64,000 bases of DNA from Nostoc sp. TH1S01 (GTDB lineage Bacteria; Cyanobacteriota; Cyanobacteriia; Cyanobacteriales; Nostocaceae), in NCBI GenBank assembly GCA_018993265.1, contig JAGKSW010000037.1, forward strand, positions 43,475 through 107,474. Reading direction: 5' to 3'. The position numbers were made by a program, and so were the translations under genes. Below are positions 17,668-27,018 of the stretch, piece by piece. The notes under the pieces were generated by a model, which was not told the origin of the DNA, did not search any database, and saw nothing but the letters and a program-made list of their open reading frames with translations. The first letter of the stretch is position 1; every line of letters begins with the position of its first letter.

Positions 17668-18510
17668 ATGCCTCTTTATAAACTCGAAGAATTCGACCCT
17701 CAATACCGCGAAACATTTGGTGGTGATGATGTTAAAAGTTTGGATCTCTATACTGAGGATGGAGTAAAAGTAGGTTCAGTTAGCGATGCTTTAGTTGACC
17801 AAAATGGGCGTTTTCGTTATCTAGTTATTGATACAGGCTTTGATACTTTGGGTAAGAGAATATTACTACCAATTGGTCTTTCACGCATCAACTATCCAGA
17901 ACAACGGGTATATGTCGATGGACTTAGTAAACAGCAAGTAGAAATGCTACCTGAGTACCACGAAAGTTATACAGTTGATCAAGACTACGAAGAAAGAGTA
18001 CGCAGTGTATTTCGTCCTACAACTAGTAATGTAGTTTACGATCGCAATACATACAATTATCAAACAGAACCGAATTTATATGATTTAAATGATCAATATC
18101 ATCAAACACTCAGACTTTACGAAGAAAGACTGATAGCTAATAAGCAGCGAATTAAAACCGGAGAAGTAGCAGTTGGGAAACATATTGAAACTGAAACTGC
18201 ACGAGTTACAGTACCTGTTCAAAAAGAACGTGTTGTCATCGAGCGGGTTTCACCCACAGAAACAGGAACAGTAGTTGATCCCAACGAACTTAGATTTCAA
18301 GAAGGTGAAGTAGCACGTATAGAAGTATACGAAGAAACACCAGAAATTCGTAAAGAAGCGTTTGTCCGCGAAGAAGTACGCGTTAAAAAATTAGTAGACA
18401 GAGATACAGTAGAAGCAGAAGATACAATTCGTCGTGAAGAGTTAGATATTAATACCACAGGCGAGTTGCGTGTAGATGATGCTGCTAGGGATGGTCAGGG
18501 AGCTATTTAG
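17668..18510 (+). CDS. PRC-barrel/DUF2382 protein, AvaK-like, paralogue 1
   Basis: 280 residues. An N-terminal PRC-barrel (DDVKSLDLYTEDGVKVGSVSDALVD near 20-45; FRYLVIDTGFDTLGKRILLP) is followed by a linker and a C-terminal DUF2382 domain (LRLYEERLIANKQRIKTGEV, then ETARVTVPVQKERVVIERVSP). The charged repeat of EEVRVKK and TVEAEDTIRREELDI closes it. There is no signal peptide. The same domain pair occurs in AvaK, an akinete-associated protein of Anabaena. The molecular role is not known; related YsnF proteins are stress proteins. It is the first of three adjacent paralogues. Confidence 0.88.
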   Translation: MPLYKLEEFDPQYRETFGGDDVKSLDLYTEDGVKVGSVSDALVDQNGRFRYLVIDTGFDTLGKRILLPIGLSRINYPEQRVYVDGLSKQQVEMLPEYHESYTVDQDYEERVRSVFRPTTSNVVYDRNTYNYQTEPNLYDLNDQYHQTLRLYEERLIANKQRIKTGEVAVGKHIETETARVTVPVQKERVVIERVSPTETGTVVDPNELRFQEGEVARIEVYEETPEIRKEAFVREEVRVKKLVDRDTVEAEDTIRREELDINTTGELRVDDAARDGQGAI

Positions 18511-18534
18511 TTAAAAGCAAAAAATACAAGAACT

Positions 18535-18586
18535 TGTAAGAGCGAAGGCTGCGCCTTTTGATAGGGTACGGTCGTTTGCTCTTACA
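18535..18586. repeat. Inverted-repeat hairpin element after paralogue 1
   Basis: TGTAAGAGC (18535-18543) pairs with GCTCTTACA (18578-18586), enclosing an inner AAGGC/GCCTT hairpin. It may end the first DUF2382 transcript. Confidence 0.6.
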
Positions 18587-18756
18587 TCTGTGTTTGTTTG
18601 TATAATCTAGAAAATGTAATGGTATTAGGCATAAAAATATATCACTTTAGATAATTTTTAATTCAGGCAATTCATTCGAGAGAAAGATGTATCTGGATGA
18701 ATAAATTTTTACATTAAAAAGTGAAAGTTTTTATAAGAGTTCAGAGGTAAAATATA

Positions 18757-19662
18757 ATGGGTCTTTACAAATTAAATGAATTTGATCCTAACTATCGTGA
18801 TACTTTTCAAGGGAATGATGTTAAAGGATTAGGCGTATATACAGAAGGAACTGACGAAAAAATTGGTACAGTCAATGATGTTTTAGTCGATGACGAAGGA
18901 CATTTTCGTTATTTAGTTGTTGACTTAGGTTTCTGGATTTTTGGTAAAAAAGTATTATTGCCAGTAGGCCGTAGCCGCATTGATTATGGTCGCGATCGCG
19001 TCTATGCTGTGGGAATGACCAGAGAACAGGCAGAAGACTTACCAGAATTTGATGAACGCCAAGTTGATTACGATTATGAAGAACGAGTTCGTGGCGTTTA
19101 TCGCAATCCAAAATATAGCACCACTGCTGTAGACACAGCCACACCTTTAGATACCACTGCAACATTAGATACAGGTTATACAGCTACACCAACTACACCA
19201 GTCACTACACCAACTTTCAACCGCGACACCTATAATTACGACCAAGAGCCTTCTTTATTTGGGTTAAATGATCAAGATCATCAAACCTTGAGACTATATG
19301 AAGAGCGGCTAGTTGCTAACAAGAGAAGACAAAAAACTGGTGAAGTAGCTGTTGGTAAGCGTGTAGAAACTGAAACCGCTAGAGTTGCAGTACCAGTCGA
19401 AAAAGAACATGTCGTAATTGAACGTATCACCCCAGATGATGCTGGTAGAGTTGTTACTCCTGGTGAAGCTGACTTTCGTGAAGGTGAAGTTGCGCGTGTA
19501 GAAATTCACGAAGAAACTGCTGACATTCGCAAAGAAGCTTTCGTACGAGAAGAAGTCCGAGTCAGAAAAGTAGTAGAGCAAGATACCGTTGAGGCTCAAG
19601 AAACAGTACGTCGGGAAGAGTTAGATGTAAATGCTCCAGGCCTCCCAATTGAAGAACGCTAA
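18757..19662 (+). CDS. PRC-barrel/DUF2382 protein, AvaK-like, paralogue 2
   Basis: 301 residues, closely similar to the 17668 product over both domains: MGLYKLNEFDPNYRDTFQGN against MPLYKLEEFDPQYRETFGGD, and LRLYEERLVANKRRQKTGEV. It differs by a Thr/Pro-rich linker insert (TPLDTTATLDTGYTATPTTP) at about residues 130-150. An AGAGGT ribosome site precedes the ATG. A local duplication gave rise to the pair. The 246-bp gap before it contains its own promoter and an inverted-repeat element. Confidence 0.9.
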   Translation: MGLYKLNEFDPNYRDTFQGNDVKGLGVYTEGTDEKIGTVNDVLVDDEGHFRYLVVDLGFWIFGKKVLLPVGRSRIDYGRDRVYAVGMTREQAEDLPEFDERQVDYDYEERVRGVYRNPKYSTTAVDTATPLDTTATLDTGYTATPTTPVTTPTFNRDTYNYDQEPSLFGLNDQDHQTLRLYEERLVANKRRQKTGEVAVGKRVETETARVAVPVEKEHVVIERITPDDAGRVVTPGEADFREGEVARVEIHEETADIRKEAFVREEVRVRKVVEQDTVEAQETVRREELDVNAPGLPIEER

Positions 19663-19673
19663 TTACAGCATAA

Positions 19674-19703
19674 TTCAGGAGTCAGAATTCAGAATGCAGA
19701 ATA
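19674..19703. repeat. TCAGAATT heptamer-type repeat
   Basis: Imperfect units of TTCAGGA/GTCAGAA/TTCAGAA just after the paralogue 2 stop. A related inverse array lies at about 21165-21195. Confidence 0.6.
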
Positions 19704-19875
19704 AATAGCGATTTTGCTAGATATCAAATTTCATCGTCTGATAGTACTGATTCTCAAACTCTGAGCAGTTCTGAATGCTTCCGTGATTAGTGATTGACTA
19801 ATTACTAATTAAGCATAGTGCAGGTGAGGCTGATAAATCAGCTTTGCCTGTACTCATAATTATCCAATTAGGGTG

Positions 19876-20775
19876 ATGAATAGCCAACCAATGATAAATA
19901 ATACTGCACTAGTCAATCAGAAACCTAGGATTTCTAACTTGTTGGCAACTTTAAAAACTAAGGTTGCAGGTTTTGATGTTATCGATAACCAAGGTCAACT
20001 GGTTGGTAAAGTCAGAGATTTGGTTTTAGATAATCAACGGCGATTAAATTTAGTCATATCCCAAAATATACATCAAACTCAAGTCAGGGAACAACCAGTA
20101 TTTAAAGAAAGATTGGCTTTATTGTGGAGCCAAAAAATTCAAAGAATAGACACTATAAATAAATCTATTTTCTTAAATATAGATGCAGCAGTAATTGAAT
20201 ATATATCTGAAGATTTAAAACATCAAATAATTGGATATCAGGTATTATCTGATAATTCTAGTGAGCAACAAAACCAAGCTGAAATAGAGAATAATAGTAT
20301 GGAACGAGCTAATTTAGAAGAATTTTCTGAAGAAACTATTGTTCGTTTACTAGAAGAACAGTTGGTAGTTGATACCAGCATACATAAAATCGGTGAAGTA
20401 GTTGTTCGTAAAGAAATTGAAACGCGGATAGTACAAGTACCTGTCCGGCGGGAAAAATTAATTGTGGAACAAGTTAGTCCGCAACACAAACAACTTGCAG
20501 AAATTGATTTAGCCTTAGAAGAAATTTCTGATATTGCCTTCACTGAATCTGAAGATGGAGCAGTTGGCAATTTTGCAGGTGATTTCACAGTGAATGGAGA
20601 GTTTAGTTCGCCTAAAATCGCTAGTTTAATTTTAAATGCGATCGCTCTCGAAAAAAATCATGGCTGCCAACGCGTGCGAGTATCTATTTTATGTGAAGAT
20701 GAATCACACAAACAAAAATATCAAGAATGGTTTGACCGTTGCTCTAAAGGTCAAAAACCTAAATCCGTTTCATAA
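19876..20775 (+). CDS. PRC-barrel/DUF2382 protein, diverged paralogue 3
   Basis: About 299 residues. The ATG at 19876 is preferred to the GTG one codon before it. The N-terminal PRC-like part reads VAGFDVIDNQGQLVGKVRDLVLD; the DUF2382 part is LLEEQLVVDTSIHKIGEVVV, then ETRIVQVPVRREKLIVEQVSP. It shares domain order with the two upstream paralogues but little other identity, and adds a C-terminal region (VNGEFSSPKIASLILNAIAL) not found in them. A strong terminator follows at 20797. Function unknown. Confidence 0.83.
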   Translation: MNSQPMINNTALVNQKPRISNLLATLKTKVAGFDVIDNQGQLVGKVRDLVLDNQRRLNLVISQNIHQTQVREQPVFKERLALLWSQKIQRIDTINKSIFLNIDAAVIEYISEDLKHQIIGYQVLSDNSSEQQNQAEIENNSMERANLEEFSEETIVRLLEEQLVVDTSIHKIGEVVVRKEIETRIVQVPVRREKLIVEQVSPQHKQLAEIDLALEEISDIAFTESEDGAVGNFAGDFTVNGEFSSPKIASLILNAIALEKNHGCQRVRVSILCEDESHKQKYQEWFDRCSKGQKPKSVS

Positions 20776-20796
20776 GTTTCTAGCAGATGATTAATA

Positions 20797-20827
20797 GTAG
20801 GGTGAAAATTTATCACCCTACTTTTTT
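20797..20827 (+). terminator. Rho-independent terminator after DUF2382 cluster
   Basis: GTAGGGTGA (20797-20805), a 7-base loop, TCACCCTAC (20813-20821), then six T. A textbook intrinsic terminator for the upstream gene. Confidence 0.85.
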
Positions 20828-20850
20828 ATATATTTTAATAGCAATTAATA

Positions 20851-20879
20851 AAGCTCCCAAGAATTTTCTTGAGGAGCTT
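20851..20879. repeat. Long hairpin in the gap
   Basis: AAGCTCC and GGAGCTT enclose CAAGAA/TTCTTG with a short loop. It has no following T-run; its role is unknown. Confidence 0.55.
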
Positions 20880-21012
20880 GCTGAGTGTGAAACAGTAAAT
20901 GACTAAAATTTATCTTTGATAATTTGTCCTAACATCTTCCCAAAGATAGGGTTTATTTTAAAGGGAACATTAAAAGCGGTTTATAGCAGTCCTAAATCAT
21001 TTGTGAACAACA

Positions 21013-21045
21013 AGATCCCCGACTTCTCAAAGAAGTCGGGGATCT
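21013..21045. repeat. AGATCCCCGACTTCT palindromic repeat, copy 2
   Basis: A perfect 15-bp stem: AGATCCCCGACTTCT, loop CAA, AGAAGTCGGGGATCT. It is related to 9945-9977. The rest of the gap 20880-21435 holds no gene I can support. Confidence 0.8.
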
Positions 21046-21435
21046 GAGCCTCGAAAAGTCAATTAGTAGGGAAAAAGACCAACCACTAATTGAAGACAAC
21101 AAAATTTATGATTTAGTAGGGATATTAACCCCCTGCAATTTATCCGCCAGCCCCAGAGACTTCTATTCTTCTGAATTCTGGCTCCTGAATTCTTACAATA
21201 ATATTTGTACCTATACATTATAGTTTTTATATTTCTCAAGTTAGAGGCAAAAAATTGTTCAAAGGATAGAAGAAAAATCAATTAAGAAAATATAGCCTAA
21301 ATATATGAATCAATTAGAAATGTTATTCTATTTAGCAATTTAATTGAATAGGGAAACCTATCAATTTGTAAGCATAGATTATTTTATGCAACAAGATAGA
21401 GATGTTTAATCGTGAGTTATCAGGGTATTATTTAT

Positions 21436-22254
21436 ATGAATTGGAAGCAAAAGCTTTGGCAGAATAAAGGCGCGATCGCTATAGGATTAATGGCCATATT
21501 TCTTCCGGCTTGCGGTTATAATGAACCACAGGCAATCACTCCAGCAACGCCGCAACAACAACGTAACCAAGTTAGTCGAGAAGTAGTAGACAACCAAATT
21601 GCAGAAGTCACAGACAAAACAGATGAACTCATCGGTAAAAGTGTCACAATTAGAACTCAACCGATTAGATTAATTGGCCCTACGAGCTTTACAGTTAACG
21701 ATAAAGAACTCTTTGATAATCAAAATATTCTAGTTATTAATGCCACAGGCAAGCCTTTTACATTACCCAGTACAAATGACATCACTATTCAAATTACTGG
21801 ACAAGTTCGGAGATTTGATTTAGCACAAATCAATCAAGATTATAAATTAGATTTGCAGTCTGACTATTACACAGATTACAATGATCAACCAGTAATTGTT
21901 GCTAAATCACTAGCTTTATCTCCTAACCCCGGTGAACTGACTACCAACCCCAGCGCCTATTATGGTAAAAAGCTCACTGTTACTGGTAAAGTCGAAAATA
22001 TTACTAATGCGATCGCCTACACCCTAGATAAAGACAAATTGCTAGGTGGAGAAGACTTACTTGTACTTCATAGCAAGCCACAACCAAGAGTGAAGCAGGG
22101 AGAGCAAATAACTGTCTCAGGTGTACTACGTCCTCTAGTTATGTCCGAAATAGAGCGAGACTACAACCTGACTTGGGATGCAAATTTGCGGAAGCAAGTA
22201 GAAGCTAAATATCGTAATCAGCCTGTATTAGTAGTTACGAATGTTACTCCTTAA
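21436..22254 (+). CDS. Conserved lipoprotein with repeated OB-like domains
   Basis: The start is taken at 21436 (MNWKQKLWQ), which has AGGG 10 bases before it; a GTG at 21412 would add eight residues. The signal peptide ends in a lipobox, FLPAC. The mature part has two similar beta-rich halves: VTIRTQPIRLIGPTSFTVND with DITIQITGQVRRFDLAQINQDY, and LTVTGKVENITNAIAYTLDK with QITVSGVLRPLVMSEIERDYN. The repeat suggests two OB-fold-like modules. I cannot name the family. A membrane-attached, outward-facing protein is likely. Confidence 0.75.
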   Translation: MNWKQKLWQNKGAIAIGLMAIFLPACGYNEPQAITPATPQQQRNQVSREVVDNQIAEVTDKTDELIGKSVTIRTQPIRLIGPTSFTVNDKELFDNQNILVINATGKPFTLPSTNDITIQITGQVRRFDLAQINQDYKLDLQSDYYTDYNDQPVIVAKSLALSPNPGELTTNPSAYYGKKLTVTGKVENITNAIAYTLDKDKLLGGEDLLVLHSKPQPRVKQGEQITVSGVLRPLVMSEIERDYNLTWDANLRKQVEAKYRNQPVLVVTNVTP

Positions 22255-22259
22255 TGCCT

Positions 22260-22838
22260 TCAAAGTAGCCTGCGTTGCTCACCCCATTTCCGGAGTCTGA
22301 AAGCCAAAAGTAACATCAGAATGCCAAAAACAATGGCATAAGCAGCCGTTACCCATAAAATTGCTAATGCTCCAGCTATCGGCCAGATAATTAGCAAAAT
22401 ACCGAAAACTAGGGATGCAATGCCGGCTGCGATGAGCAACCATTCATTGTCAATTTCTTGGCGCAGATGATTGGCTGCAACAATCTCAAATATACCGGTG
22501 ATAATTGCCCAAGCAGCTATGAGATAAAGCAAAACTAATGCAGTGATTCCCGGCCAAATAAATGCCATGACTCCCACTGCAACTCCAATTGCGCCTTCAA
22601 TTACCAATAACCATCCGTGGAGATTACCAAGATGATCTTTAAATCCGGCAATGGCTAATAATATTCCACCACCGAGTGCAAAGGCCGCAAATAGAAATAC
22701 CAAGGCTGTTAAAGTAATTCCTGGCCAAAATAATGCTGCTAAACCAAATATGATGGCGAGTGTTCCCCGCAATGCGAGTGTCCACCAATTTCTTGCTAAC
22801 CGGGTTCCTATCCTCGTTGGTTCAAGATTCTCTGTCAT
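22260..22838 (-). CDS. HdeD family membrane protein (DUF308)
   Basis: 192 residues with about six membrane helices arranged as repeated DUF308 units (LAIIFGLAALFWPGITL; GAIGVAVGVMAFIWPGITA; GIASLVFGILLIIWPIAGA). HdeD of E. coli is linked with acid resistance; the mechanism is not known. It lies 20 bp downstream of the erythromycin-esterase gene and probably shares its transcript. It is convergent with the lipoprotein gene, 5 bp apart. Confidence 0.9.
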   Translation of the reverse strand: MTENLEPTRIGTRLARNWWTLALRGTLAIIFGLAALFWPGITLTALVFLFAAFALGGGILLAIAGFKDHLGNLHGWLLVIEGAIGVAVGVMAFIWPGITALVLLYLIAAWAIITGIFEIVAANHLRQEIDNEWLLIAAGIASLVFGILLIIWPIAGALAILWVTAAYAIVFGILMLLLAFRLRKWGEQRRLL

Positions 22839-22858
22839 AGATTAAATTCATGATGAAA

Positions 22859-24205
22859 TTAGAGAGCAGAAGGAAAAGTCTCTGGTGGTTCACCCATATC
22901 CAGCGAAACGCTACGGTCTAGAGGTTGAACACCCTTCGTATCATCAATGTGGATGACTGCATCAAATTGCTCAGGAAGACAAGCATCAAAATAATGGCTG
23001 ATGCGCTCTGTTTCTGGTCGGTAAATAACTCCAATGGCTCTTTCTAAGCGCGGTTTTCTCAAAGCTTTAATGGCAGGATTGTTACCTCTGAAGGTGAGTA
23101 AAAACTGCGGTATTTGAGTCTGATGAAATACGGCTTCGTAACTTTCTGGTAAAGCAGAGCGAACTTGCTTGAGTTCGGCGCTTCCTCCCCAATGAGAAGC
23201 AGCGGTAACTGTACCTGTGTATGTGCTAAACCCAATTAACACAGCATCATTTCCATAACGTTCTCGCACTAATTGACCAACATTGAGTTCTCCGGCTCTT
23301 TTCATCTCAGTGGCGCGTGCATCTCCTAAATGAGAGTTGTGTTCCCAAACCACAACTTTGGTTTTCTGTCCTTGCTGATCAAAATGAGCAACTAGTTGGT
23401 CGAGGGTTTCTGCCATGTGGCGATCGCGCACATTCCAAGATGATACCCGTTCATGAAACATCGCGCGATAATACATCTCGGCATTTTTCACTAGCCGCGC
23501 ATTTTGTTCAGCATAAAAATATTCATCCGCCGCTAGGCGACCATCTTGTTGGAAGTACTCATTTGTCCGAAGTTGGAATTCCCGTAGCTGACTAATTACT
23601 TCTTCCTCACAGGTTTGTGCTAGTCCGAAACTAGTAGCATAGCCATAGGTTTGAATATCTTCGCCAAAATGCTCTAAGCATGAGTAACGATGACGAGCGC
23701 GATTAGCGGCTTCGGGATCAACGCGATCGAGGTAATCAATCACGGCTGCTATGGAGCTATACATACTGTAGAGATCGAGTCCATAGAAGCCTACTTTAAT
23801 ACTATCTCTCGCTAAATTATCATTATATATACGTAACCATGAGACAAAATTTAAAACATCTGTGTTACGCCACATCCAACCAGGAAAGCTGCGAAATCCT
23901 AGTAATGCAGCCTCTGGTGTTTGGTCATCACTGACACCTTGGAGATAGCGATTTACACGGTAAGCATCAGGCCAATCTGCTTCAACTGCTACTGCCGTAA
24001 AACCTTTTTCTTGAATCAGTCTTTTCGTAATCTCAGCCCGTTGTTGATAAAACTCATGGGTTCCGTGAGAAGCTTCGCCAATCAGAACGAAACGAGCATC
24101 GCCAATTAAGTTCATCAATGGGTCGTAGTCTTGGGCTGCACCTGTTAATGGATATGCAGATTTACGCACCACATCGACGAGGTTGGTTATGGTTGCGTCT
24201 AGCAT
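22859..24205 (-). CDS. Erythromycin esterase family protein
   Basis: 448 residues. The family pattern is clear: LIGEASHGTHEFYQQRAEITKRLI, VEADWPDAYRVNRYL, FGFRSFPGWMWRN-like segment (LLGFRSFPGWMWRNTDV), VVWEHNSHLGDARATEM. The conserved His and Glu residues form the active site in EreA/EreB. Many members are not macrolide esterases and act on unknown esters; in cyanobacteria they are common without antibiotic context. The first gene of a pair with the HdeD-like protein, suggesting a stress role. Confidence 0.88.
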   Translation of the reverse strand: MLDATITNLVDVVRKSAYPLTGAAQDYDPLMNLIGDARFVLIGEASHGTHEFYQQRAEITKRLIQEKGFTAVAVEADWPDAYRVNRYLQGVSDDQTPEAALLGFRSFPGWMWRNTDVLNFVSWLRIYNDNLARDSIKVGFYGLDLYSMYSSIAAVIDYLDRVDPEAANRARHRYSCLEHFGEDIQTYGYATSFGLAQTCEEEVISQLREFQLRTNEYFQQDGRLAADEYFYAEQNARLVKNAEMYYRAMFHERVSSWNVRDRHMAETLDQLVAHFDQQGQKTKVVVWEHNSHLGDARATEMKRAGELNVGQLVRERYGNDAVLIGFSTYTGTVTAASHWGGSAELKQVRSALPESYEAVFHQTQIPQFLLTFRGNNPAIKALRKPRLERAIGVIYRPETERISHYFDACLPEQFDAVIHIDDTKGVQPLDRSVSLDMGEPPETFPSAL

Positions 24206-24732
24206 AGAATTTAATTATGACTCAGTAATTTACAATTTCTCCGTTCAGCATCACTATGTGAGCCAAGACTGATCGCTGTTCCACCTATTTGATCAACTTG
24301 TCGCTTGCTAAAAGCATAAAAATTTCTTACTCCTCTTCCATCTGACTAATGGTGCATGGTGCTAGATGGATTAATCTTTCCAAAGAAGGGTGTATGGGTA
24401 TGAGGGAATGGCACGCTTTACAAGCGTAAATCCATAACGTGGCTGAGTTTTGGGTGCTTCAGACCCCTTGGTTTCAGGGTAGGAGGGAACACGCAACTAC
24501 TAAACTTTGAAACCTGTTAATCTTACTGTTGCCTGTTGCCCGTTCCCTGTTCCCTACCCCGAAGGATTGGTGAGAAAACTTTCAACATGGCCTTGCGATT
24601 TTTACCGCAGTTGTGACATACTCAAAAAATAAAATACGGTAAGTCGATAGATTTATAGATATTTAGTTTTTCCAAGTTTGGCGGGTAGACAAGCGTTTGA
24701 CCCGTTGTTAACTGTACACCCAGGAATAAACA
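24206..24732. other. Divergent regulatory region with heptamer array
   Basis: It separates the esterase (minus) and the TPR gene (plus). A heptamer-type array (CTGTTCC/CCGTTCC units) lies at about 24522-24556. A conserved motif at 24635-24662 is listed on its own. A related array lies at about 28334-28364. Confidence 0.5.
24635..24662. promoter_or_regulatory. Motif TACGGTA + TCGATAGATTTA, copy 1
   Basis: TACGGTA, two bases, then TCGATAGATTTA. The same two blocks with the same spacing occur at 28127-28147, in front of the PhnD-like operon. It may be a binding site shared by two promoters or a repeat. Confidence 0.45.
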
Positions 24733-25989
24733 ATGTTAAAAGACGCGCAAGGCCTTGAAGTAACGACAGACTCACCAGCAGCGATCGCAGCCATTAACCA
24801 ATTTATGGATCAATCCCTCAGTTATGGCAAAGATATTGAAACTGTGATTCTGGAAGGTGTAAAAGCAGATCCAGGTTGTGCAATGCTTTATGCCTATACA
24901 GCAGCCTATTATCTGACGCAAGAAAATGCTCAGGCGTGGAAACAAGCTAGACCTTATCTGCAAGCGGCTCAAGGCCTTTTATTTGGGATCACAAAACGAG
25001 AACGATTGTATATCCAGGCGATCGCAGCTTGGGCAATGGGAGCAATTGATCAAGCGATCGCCCTACACGAAGAAATAGCCGCAAATTATCCGCGTGATTT
25101 AATTTCGGTGCAGCAAGGACAATATCATTACTTCTATTTAGGCGACAAAGAAAGATTACTCAAAATTGCTCAAAATGTTCTTAGCGCCAATCCAGACAAC
25201 CATTATCTATACGGGATGGTAGCTTTTGGGTTAGAGCAATGTCATCAACTAGAACAAGCCGAAGCAATGGGTCGAAAAGCAACAGCTATCAATCGCCGTG
25301 ACCCTTGGGCGCATCATGCAGTTGCCCACGTTATGGAAACTCAAGGCAGAGTAGACGAAGGTATCGCTTGGATGGAAAGTCTGACTGATACATGGGAAAA
25401 CTGCAACTCTATGTTATACACCCATAATTGGTGGCATGTGGCGCTATATTACCTAGAGCAAGGCGATATGCAAAAGGTATTAGCCCTATACGATACTTAT
25501 GTGTGGGGTAGAGCCAGAAAAGAATCTCCAAAAGATCAGGTGGGGGCGATCGCATTGTTGCTCAGGCTAGAGTTGCGAGGTGTTGATGTTGGTAGCCGTT
25601 GGCAAGATATAAGTGCTTATCTTTTTCCTCGAATTAATGAACATGCTTTACCCTTTCAAGACTTGCACTATATTTATGCCTTAGCCAAAGCTAAACAATT
25701 TGACTGGGTAGACGAGATGTATCTGAGTATGCAAAAACATACTCAAACTATTAATCCATACTTGCGTCAGAACTGGTTAGAAGTCGCAATTCCGGCAGCT
25801 AGAGGTATGATTGCTCACGCAAAAGCTGACTATTCCAGAGCTAAATCTGAATTAAAAATCGTCTTGCCACTATTGCATCGGATAGGTGGTAGCCATGCTC
25901 AAAGAGTCTTATTTGAGCAGGTATATCGAAATGCCGTTTGGCATAGTGAAAAACAAAGTCAGGTTTATGCAATGGTAACTAGACGATAG
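24733..25989 (+). CDS. TPR protein of the TTC38 type
   Basis: 418 residues, helical throughout, matching the tetratricopeptide repeat protein 38 family: ERLYIQAIAAWAMGAIDQAIALHEEI, the motif PWAHHAVAHVMETQGRVDEGI, and LYTHNWWHVALYYLEQGDMQKVLALYD. No enzyme motif or export signal is seen. AGGAA precedes the ATG. The function is not established in bacteria. Confidence 0.87.
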   Translation: MLKDAQGLEVTTDSPAAIAAINQFMDQSLSYGKDIETVILEGVKADPGCAMLYAYTAAYYLTQENAQAWKQARPYLQAAQGLLFGITKRERLYIQAIAAWAMGAIDQAIALHEEIAANYPRDLISVQQGQYHYFYLGDKERLLKIAQNVLSANPDNHYLYGMVAFGLEQCHQLEQAEAMGRKATAINRRDPWAHHAVAHVMETQGRVDEGIAWMESLTDTWENCNSMLYTHNWWHVALYYLEQGDMQKVLALYDTYVWGRARKESPKDQVGAIALLLRLELRGVDVGSRWQDISAYLFPRINEHALPFQDLHYIYALAKAKQFDWVDEMYLSMQKHTQTINPYLRQNWLEVAIPAARGMIAHAKADYSRAKSELKIVLPLLHRIGGSHAQRVLFEQVYRNAVWHSEKQSQVYAMVTRR

Positions 25990-26107
25990 TTTACAAAGTT
26001 AAGACGCTTTGCCGAAGTGTCAAAACCAGTCAATCTCAAGTTAGATTTAATTCTGTCCTTCTACTTATTCCTACTCCCTACTCTCTACTCCCGCCCCAGG
26101 TTACTAT

Positions 26108-26455
26108 CTTTGACAACTCACCGCACTTTTAGGGCGGTGATTCTTGGGCTGAATCTTGCCTCCACCAACAATGTTGATTTTGGTCTTACAGTCTCATGTC
26201 TAGTCCGAAACACATCTCCCGATCTGCCCCACTTATGGACTACTCCCCAAGCGTAACTTTCCTTGTGTCCCAAGGTAGTTTATTCAATTTCTATTTGCGT
26301 CCTTGCAGTTTGGATTTACTTTTACACCATTGACTGTTAGGAATTTCAGGATCACGGAGTAGGACGTTTTACCTGTTTCCTCATCGTTCCTGCGGTCATC
26401 GACCTATTAATATTTTACCATGCAAAGTCGCCCTAGAAGGGCGAGGTTTTAAACC
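26108..26455 (-). mobile_element. Decayed IS200/IS605-like non-autonomous element
   Basis: Both ends carry the subterminal hairpins expected of this class: TCACCGC (26118-26124) with GCGGTGA (26134-26140), and TCGCCC (26428-26433) with GGGCGA (26439-26444) next to GGTTTTAAACCC. About 350 bp, with no intact TnpA or TnpB frame. On the minus strand the left-end hairpin CCTCGCCC..GGGCGACTTTG matches one at 60795-60817. A CTACTCC-type heptamer array lies just left (26060-26092). Confidence 0.6.
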
Positions 26456-26506
26456 CAATTTTTCGATAAATTAAGTGCTATTTCAACCTTGAGGAGTAGA
26501 TTGATC

Positions 26507-26998
26507 ATGATGCGTTTGCTCACAGCAGTTACACAAAAATACCTGTTGAATATGGCTGTTGTCATATTTATCACCCTAGCTAGTAGTTTCAGCTTACCTG
26601 CTCCTGTTTGGGCTGCTTCTTCTAGCTTGGGGATTGATCATGCTCATCTAACTCCCTGTCCGAGTTCGCCAAACTGTGTTGTGAGTCAAGATGCTGATGC
26701 GAAACACAGCATTGACCCGATCGCTTATCATGTAGACCGCGATACAGCACGCGCAACCTTACTCAAAGTTCTCACCGTTGTTCCCCGAACAGAGGTGATA
26801 GAACAAACAGATAATTACATTCATGCTCTTTCTAAAAGCCGCATCTTCAAATTTATTGATGATGTGGAGTTTTATTTTCCTGCAAATGAATCAGTGATTC
26901 ATATCCGATCTGCGTCTCGTGTCGGACAGTCGGATCTTGGTGTCAACCGCAGGCGTTTAGAGCAAATTCGTCTGGCTTTGCGAGATTTGAATATTTGA
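26507..26998 (+). CDS. DUF1499 family exported protein
   Basis: The start is taken at 26507 (MMRLLTAVTQKY), 10 bases after GAGGAG. The signal peptide ends near SLPAPVWA. The mature part has the DUF1499 pattern: LTPCPSSPNCVVSQ with two Cys, then SKSRIFKFIDDVEFYF and VIHIRSASRVGQSDLGVNRRR (read in parts). About 163 residues. The function is unknown; plant and cyanobacterial members are associated with the thylakoid. Convergent with the PhnD-like gene, 20 bp apart. Confidence 0.87.
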   Translation: MMRLLTAVTQKYLLNMAVVIFITLASSFSLPAPVWAASSSLGIDHAHLTPCPSSPNCVVSQDADAKHSIDPIAYHVDRDTARATLLKVLTVVPRTEVIEQTDNYIHALSKSRIFKFIDDVEFYFPANESVIHIRSASRVGQSDLGVNRRRLEQIRLALRDLNI

Positions 26999-27018
26999 GT
27001 TTAAGTGCGATCGCTCAG

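Noticed and set aside
22859..24205. Macrolide resistance as the role of the erythromycin-esterase homologue
   Set aside because: The family is broad and the neighbours are stress-type genes; nothing here points to an antibiotic.
26017..26256. 79-codon open frame on the plus strand
   Set aside because: It runs through a heptamer array and into the IS200/IS605-like element; no protein pattern.
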